NCBI RefSeq assembly: GCF_900167405.1
Contig: NZ_FUWO01000017.1
Coordinates: 1-37,254 of the forward strand
Direction: 5' to 3'
Length of the DNA stretch: 37,254 bases
Origin: Globicatella sulfidifaciens DSM 15739
GTDB lineage: Bacteria > Bacillota > Bacilli > Lactobacillales > Aerococcaceae
Positions 32,665-37,254 of this stretch are shown piece by piece. The position numbers and the translations under genes were made by a program. The notes beneath the pieces are model-generated. The model worked only from the letters and a program-made list of their open reading frames with translations. It was not told the origin of the DNA and made no database searches. Position 1 is the first letter of the stretch. Every line of letters begins with the position of its first letter.

Positions 32665-33414
32665 ATGCAACGTTATTTTATAGAAGATAGTTTAACAATT
32701 GGTCAACAGGTCATTTTAGACGCTGAGATTACGCATCATATTTATGATGTCATGCGTGGTAAAACTGGAGAGCATATTTTACTAGTTGATACAAAGCAAC
32801 AAGTATATTTGGCTTCTTTAGCAGCCAAACAGGGTTCGTTTGGGATGGCGATAATTGAGAGTGAAATTGAACATCAATCTGAATTTCCTATAAGTGAGGT
32901 TGCAATTGCTTGTGGTCTTTCGAAAAATGATAAATTAGAATGGATTGTTCAAAAAGCAACAGAGTGTGGGATGACTCAGTTTTATCCACTCACATTGAAA
33001 CGCGATGTCATGAAATGGCCTGGGGAAAAAGCAACTAAGCGAATGATGCGCTTACAAAAAATTGCTCAAGAAGCGGCTGAACAAAGTCATCGAGTACAAA
33101 TTCCGACGATTAATGAACTCTCCTCTTTAAAGCAATTGATTAATTTAGCAGATGATTATACAATTAAGTTAATCGCTTATGAAGAAACTGCCAAAAGGGG
33201 TCAACATGCTCAGTTAAAAGAAGCGTTAATTCATTTAAAAGCAAGTGATCGTCTATTAATGGTCTTTGGATCTGAAGGGGGACTAACTCCAGAGGAAGTG
33301 AGCCAATTAGAGGAGGCTGGATTTATCTGTTGTAGCTTAGGTCCACGGATTTTAAGAGCTGAAACGGCGCCTGTATACTTTTTAAGTGCATTAAGTTATC
33401 AATTAGAATTATAA
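32665..33414 (+). CDS. rsmE: 16S rRNA (uracil(1498)-N3)-methyltransferase RsmE
   Basis: RsmE methylates U1498 in the 30S decoding region. The 249-residue protein has an N-terminal PUA-like domain beginning MQRYFIED and a C-terminal SPOUT (trefoil-knot) domain with KNDKLEWIVQKATECGMTQF, EQSHRVQIPTI, FGSEGGLTPEEV (about 202-213) and the knot LGPRILRAETAPVY (about 226-239). It overlaps nothing but abuts prmA directly. deoC follows by 15 bp, probably on the same transcript. Confidence 0.94.
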   Translation: MQRYFIEDSLTIGQQVILDAEITHHIYDVMRGKTGEHILLVDTKQQVYLASLAAKQGSFGMAIIESEIEHQSEFPISEVAIACGLSKNDKLEWIVQKATECGMTQFYPLTLKRDVMKWPGEKATKRMMRLQKIAQEAAEQSHRVQIPTINELSSLKQLINLADDYTIKLIAYEETAKRGQHAQLKEALIHLKASDRLLMVFGSEGGLTPEEVSQLEEAGFICCSLGPRILRAETAPVYFLSALSYQLEL

Positions 33415-33429
33415 ATTTGGAGGAAGATC

Positions 33430-34080
33430 ATGAATCAAAATTTAGCAAAATATATTGACCATACCATTTTAAAACCGGAAGCAACTAAGAAAATGATTGA
33501 AGTCTTATGTCAAGAAGCAATAGAACATGACTTTATGTCTGTTTGTATTAATCCAACTTGGGTACCTTATGCAGCGTCTTTATTAAGTGACAGTGATGTT
33601 AAGGTTTGTACGGTTGTTGGTTTTCCTCTAGGGGCAAATACAACGTCATTAAAAGCTTATGAAGCAGCTGAAGCAGTTAAAAATGGTGCTCATGAAGTGG
33701 ATATGGTAATTAATATTGGTGCCGCTAAAGCAGGTGATTGGGAGTTAGTATATCAAGACATTAAAGCAGTCGTAGATGCTGTACCATCAGAAGTGGTTGT
33801 TAAAGTTATTATTGAAACAAGTCTATTAACAGATGAAGAAAAAGTGAAAGCTTGCCAACAAGCTAAAAAAGCGAATGCTGATTTTGTGAAAACTTCAACT
33901 GGTTTCTCAACAGGTGGCGCAACGGTCGAAGATATTCGCTTAATGCGCGAAACAGTTGGACCAGATATGGGAGTTAAAGCAAGTGGTGGTGTTTCTAATA
34001 CCGAAGAAGCGTTAGCAATGATTGAAGCAGGCGCAACACGTATTGGTGCATCAAAAGGTATTGCAATTATTGGCAAATAA
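33430..34080 (+). CDS. deoC: Deoxyribose-phosphate aldolase
   Basis: DeoC cleaves 2-deoxyribose 5-phosphate to glyceraldehyde 3-phosphate and acetaldehyde in deoxynucleoside catabolism. The 216-residue class I aldolase shows the catalytic triad: D91 in [10 protein letters not shown], Schiff-base K154 in [10 protein letters not shown] and K183 in GVKASGGV. The start [11 protein letters not shown] is typical. GGAGGA precedes the ATG. No other nucleoside genes (deoD, pdp, deoB) are near; it seems to ride at the end of the rRNA methyltransferase operon. A branched terminator follows. Confidence 0.95.
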   Translation: MNQNLAKYIDHTILKPEATKKMIEVLCQEAIEHDFMSVCINPTWVPYAASLLSDSDVKVCTVVGFPLGANTTSLKAYEAAEAVKNGAHEVDMVINIGAAKAGDWELVYQDIKAVVDAVPSEVVVKVIIETSLLTDEEKVKACQQAKKANADFVKTSTGFSTGGATVEDIRLMRETVGPDMGVKASGGVSNTEEALAMIEAGATRIGASKGIAIIGK

Positions 34081-34113
34081 TTAGATACAGTTAATTTAAA
34101 GAATTAATGAATA

Positions 34114-34192
34114 AAGCTTAGACTGAATGTTTTTACAACGAGGACAATTGGTTACTCCCAAACAGTAAAACATGATAGTCTAAGGCTTTTTT
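34114..34192 (+). terminator. Long-loop terminator after deoC
   Basis: AAGC-TTAGACT (34114-34124) pairs with AGTCTAA-G-GCTT (34177-34188), followed by T. Inside, TGTTTTTAC (34128-34136) pairs with GTAAAACA (34165-34172) and leaves an internal loop with a possible extra hairpin. Confidence 0.7.
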
Positions 34193-34270
34193 AATCAGTT
34201 AACATTGTAGAATATACAAATTTATCGTATAATTAGTGGTACATATTTTAACAGAAATTAGGTGAAAAAA

Positions 34271-36481
34271 ATGGCTCGTACTCAAGATTTAACTGCACAA
34301 GAAGTAATCGACATATGTAAAGAATATATGAATGACAAAAATGTACAGTTTATAAAAAAAGCTCTTGAATATGCCACCCATGCCCATCGTAATCAAGTAC
34401 GATTATCAGGAGAAGCTTATATCATACATCCTATTCAAGTAGCTGGAATCTTAGCTCAATTAAAAGCAGATCCTGCAACAGTAGTAACGGGCTTTTTACA
34501 CGATGTCGTTGAAGATACCGAATACACATTAGAAGATATTGAGTCTGAATTTGGGAGTACTGTTGCGTTTTTAGTCGACGGTGTTACCAAATTAGGTAAA
34601 GTCAAATTTCAAAGTAAAGAAGAAGCGCTAGCAGAAAACCATCGTAAAATGTTATTGGCGATGGCCAAAGATATGCGTATCGTGATGGTTAAATTAGCTG
34701 ACCGTTTACATAATATGCGCACATTAAAATTTCAAAAACCAGAAAAGCAAGTGGAAAAATCACAAGAAGCGATTGAGATTTATGCTCCATTAGCTGATCG
34801 TATCGGGATGAATGCGATAAAATGGGAATTGGAAGATATAGCGCTCCGTTACATTAATCCAGCTGAATATTATCGAATTGTACGATTGATGGATGCTAAA
34901 CGTGATGAACGTGAAAAATATATTCAAGAAGCCATCGTCGAGATTAACGAAGCTGTAGCTGAAATGGACATTAAGGCTGATGTATATGGACGACCTAAAC
35001 ATATTTATTCAATTTATCGAAAAATGGTCGACCAAAATAAAGATTTTGACCATATTTATGATTTACTAGCAGTAAGAGTGTTGGTTGATACTATTAAAGA
35101 CTGTTATGCAGTACTAGGAATTATTCATACTAAATGGAAACCAATGCCCGGTCGTTTCAAAGATTACATTGCGATGCCAAAAGCGAATATGTATCAATCG
35201 ATTCATACAACTGTCATTGGACCATATGGTAAACCAGTCGAAATTCAAATTCGAACACATCAGATGCATGAAGTAGCAGAATATGGGGTCGCTGCCCACT
35301 GGGCTTATAAAGAAGGCAAAACAGATAAAGTAGAGTCTGAAAAAAATATTGAACGTCAAATGAAATGGTTCCGTGAAATTGTTGAATTGCAAGATGAAGC
35401 AAAAGATGCTAGTGAATTTATGGATTTTGTTAAAGAAGATTTATTTAAAGACCAAGTCTATATTTTCTCTCCAAAAGGGGATGTTTTTGAATTGCCTGCA
35501 GGATCAGGTCCGATTGATTTTGCCTATCATATCCATACTGAGGTAGGAAATAAAATTATTGGTGCTAAAATTAATGGTAACATTGTCCCCTTAAATTATA
35601 CTTTAAAAAATGGCGATATTATTGAAATATTAACCAATCCCAATTCAAATGGTCCAAGTCGTGACTGGTTAAAATTAACTCATACGAGTAAGGCCCGTAA
35701 TCGCATTAAACGATTTTTTAAATTATTAGATCGTGATCGTAATAGTGAATCAGGCCAACAAATGTTAGAACGTGAATTTAAACCGGTTGGCTTTTCATTA
35801 AAGCAATTGAATAAGAAAAATCGTGATAAAGAGTTATTAGAACGGTTTAACTTTAATAGCTTAGAAGATTTATATGCAGCGGTAGGCTTAGGAGAATTAT
35901 CTCCACAAACCATCATTAACTTCTTAGGTTTAAAACCTATGGAAGAAACAACAGAAGTAAAAAAACAACCGATTCAAACCATTAAAAAAGAAGCAGCAGA
36001 TAATAAAATGCCACGTACCGTTCATGAAAGTGGTGTGGTAGTCAATGGGGTCGAAAACTTAATGGTGCGCTTAAGCCGCTGTTGTAATCCGGTACCAGGA
36101 GACGATATTGTCGGTTATATTACTCGCGGACGTGGTGTTTCAATTCATCGCAAAGATTGTCCAAACTTAGTGCATGAACCAGATTTATTGAAACGGACGA
36201 TTGATGTTGAATGGGAAAATAAAGCAGATTTAACCTCAGATTATGAAACTGAAATTAAAATCATTGGTTTTGACCGTTCAGGATTGATTAATGATGTTTT
36301 GCATGTGGTTAATCACACTGTAAAAAATCTTAAAAATGTGAATGGACGCGTCGATGCGGATAGTACGGCGACAGTCACCATTAAAGTAGCCATTTCTAAT
36401 ACTATTCAATTGAATGATTTAATGAATAAATTGCGCAATATACCCGATGTTCATGAAGTAGAACGGGTCGCAAATACATAA
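34271..36481 (+). CDS. rel: Bifunctional (p)ppGpp synthetase/hydrolase Rel
   Basis: The main stringent-response enzyme, making and degrading (p)ppGpp on starved ribosomes. From the ATG at 34271 (AGGTG upstream; a GTG at 34262 has no site) it has 736 residues. Domain order: HD hydrolase with FLHDVVEDT (H77, D78, E81, D82) and DRLHNM; synthetase with GRFKDYIAMPKANMYQSIHT (RFKD at 295-298, the charge pattern of bifunctional enzymes); TGS (about 395-455); helical domain; zinc-finger/RIS domain with LSRCCNPVPGD; C-terminal ACT (about 660-736). dtd follows 14 bp downstream, an arrangement conserved in Firmicutes. Confidence 0.96.
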   Translation: MARTQDLTAQEVIDICKEYMNDKNVQFIKKALEYATHAHRNQVRLSGEAYIIHPIQVAGILAQLKADPATVVTGFLHDVVEDTEYTLEDIESEFGSTVAFLVDGVTKLGKVKFQSKEEALAENHRKMLLAMAKDMRIVMVKLADRLHNMRTLKFQKPEKQVEKSQEAIEIYAPLADRIGMNAIKWELEDIALRYINPAEYYRIVRLMDAKRDEREKYIQEAIVEINEAVAEMDIKADVYGRPKHIYSIYRKMVDQNKDFDHIYDLLAVRVLVDTIKDCYAVLGIIHTKWKPMPGRFKDYIAMPKANMYQSIHTTVIGPYGKPVEIQIRTHQMHEVAEYGVAAHWAYKEGKTDKVESEKNIERQMKWFREIVELQDEAKDASEFMDFVKEDLFKDQVYIFSPKGDVFELPAGSGPIDFAYHIHTEVGNKIIGAKINGNIVPLNYTLKNGDIIEILTNPNSNGPSRDWLKLTHTSKARNRIKRFFKLLDRDRNSESGQQMLEREFKPVGFSLKQLNKKNRDKELLERFNFNSLEDLYAAVGLGELSPQTIINFLGLKPMEETTEVKKQPIQTIKKEAADNKMPRTVHESGVVVNGVENLMVRLSRCCNPVPGDDIVGYITRGRGVSIHRKDCPNLVHEPDLLKRTIDVEWENKADLTSDYETEIKIIGFDRSGLINDVLHVVNHTVKNLKNVNGRVDADSTATVTIKVAISNTIQLNDLMNKLRNIPDVHEVERVANT

Positions 36482-36495
36482 TTAGGATGAATTAA

Positions 36496-36942
36496 ATGAG
36501 AGTTATTATTCAAAAAGTAAAAGAAAGCTCAGTAACAGTTAATAATACCTTGTTAGGGGAAACACAACATGGATTAATGCTGTTAGTAGGATTTACTCAC
36601 ACTGATACATTTGAGGATATTCAATACTGTGCTAAAAAAGTTGTGCAGATGCGTATTTTTGAAGACGAGAATGAAAAAATGAACTTGTCTTTAAAAGATG
36701 TGGGAGGCTCTATTTTATCAATTAGTCAGTTCACTCTCTATGCGCAAACCAAGAAAGGCAATCGTCCTAGCTTTACGGAAGCTGCTAAGCCTGATTTAGC
36801 AATAGCGCTATACGAACAATTTAATGAAGAATTAAGAAGTTACGATGTAGAAGTAGCTACTGGTGAATTTGGGGCAATGATGGATGTGGCTTTAATCAAT
36901 GAAGGCCCAGTAACCATTATTTTAGACTCCAAAAATCGCTAA
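36496..36942 (+). CDS. dtd: D-aminoacyl-tRNA deacylase
   Basis: Dtd frees tRNAs mischarged with D-amino acids or glycine. The 148-residue protein is the standard length and shows both active-site signatures: SQFTLYAQT (77-85) and the cross-subunit NEGPVT (135-140, equivalent to the Gly-cisPro motif). It is the second gene of the rel operon. No ordinary terminator follows: composite repeat locus 4 begins about 6 bp after the stop codon, so that element may terminate or trim this transcript. Confidence 0.95.
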   Translation: MRVIIQKVKESSVTVNNTLLGETQHGLMLLVGFTHTDTFEDIQYCAKKVVQMRIFEDENEKMNLSLKDVGGSILSISQFTLYAQTKKGNRPSFTEAAKPDLAIALYEQFNEELRSYDVEVATGEFGAMMDVALINEGPVTIILDSKNR

Positions 36943-36948
36943 TGCTTG

Positions 36949-37254
36949 TTGAGGAAGTTGGCAAGAAGTAGAAAATTTAATAATTTTGGCTTCGTCTGCC
37001 CCCGTACAGTTGGGAGTAGACCAGAAGTAGAAAATTGAATAATTTTCGCTTCGTCTGCCTACCCCCGCACAGTTGGGAGTAGACCAGAAGTAGAAAATCG
37101 AATGATTTTCGCTTCGTCGGCCTACCCCCGCACAGTTGAGTAGGCCTCAAACAAGTCGAAAGACGCAGTTTGAGACCACTCAACCACTGCGCTTTTAATT
37201 ATCGAGCACAAATCTGAGTGAATTGGTCAAGATTATTCTCAGCCTCATTAAGAC
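36949..37254 (-). repeat. Composite repeat locus 4, reverse orientation, runs past window end
   Basis: Three A units (36949-37011, decayed; 37012-37074; 37075-37137), a B hairpin (about 37130-37192) and a C segment from 37193 that ends in a partial B at the window edge (CATTAAGAC). GGCCTCAAAC (37143-37152) pairs with GTTTGAGACC (37168-37177), one G-T type pair. Between units 2 and 3 the loop-closing pair changes from T37036-A37041 to C37099-G37104. Confidence 0.85.

Overview
This is an AT-rich stretch of a low-GC Gram-positive chromosome. Strong AGGAGG-type ribosome binding sites, a class B RNase P RNA, GpsB, lipobox lipoproteins, a DUF3013-prmA-rsmE-rel-dtd run and a mevalonate-type isoprenoid pathway point to Lactobacillales. 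An Aerococcaceae-like genus (Facklamia/Aerococcus/Globicatella relatives) is my best guess, by inference only. I see no phage, transposase, CRISPR array, tRNA or rRNA. The genes are mostly housekeeping; the unusual content lies between them.

Layout. 1-1200: a GC-rich structured segment cut by the window edge, a glyoxalase I gene, and a terminator-ended structured RNA with a four-way junction. 1333-8916: MalY/PatB C-S lyase, a 1406-residue class A PBP with a very long cytoplasmic tail, TrhO (tRNA hydroxylase) and a lipid kinase. 8917-11274: composite repeat locus 1, a DUF2187 protein, a MarR regulator and Mn-type SodA. 11493-14264: a lipoprotein plus a MATE exporter. 14741-15580: a DUF368 (PopT-type) undecaprenyl-phosphate translocase, then repeat locus 2. 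16114-19003: operon ftsW-ylbG-rsmD-coaD. 19108-23069: a 6-phosphogluconolactonase facing away from an AI-2E-family membrane protein coupled to a second lipoprotein. 23277-25785: mvaA and mvaS. 25940-26440: repeat locus 3. 26582-28966: a LacI-family regulator that seems to start at AUC, an RNase HI-like protein and a helical-repeat protein. 29043-30985 (minus): gpsB, rnpB and an RlmL/YpsC-type methyltransferase, in the order known from Bacillus. 31228-36942: DUF3013, prmA, rsmE, deoC, then rel-dtd, ending in repeat locus 4.

How the genes fit together. Several act on the cell envelope and division: PBP1A, GpsB (which in relatives docks onto PBP1-type tails), FtsW, the undecaprenyl-phosphate translocase candidate, and MvaA/MvaS, which feed the polyprenyl carrier. 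Others modify RNA: TrhO, RsmD, RsmE, the YpsC-like enzyme, RNase P, an RNase H-like protein and Dtd. PrmA modifies ribosomal protein L11. Rel links these to starvation control.

The strongest candidate for something undescribed is a BOX-like modular repeat found at four intergenic places (9055-9388, 15750-15960, 25940-26440, 36949-37254). It has a 63-bp palindromic unit in variable tandem copy number and a long-hairpin module joined by an AT-rich spacer. Base changes between copies keep the stems paired. The second candidate is the structured RNA at about 965-1196.
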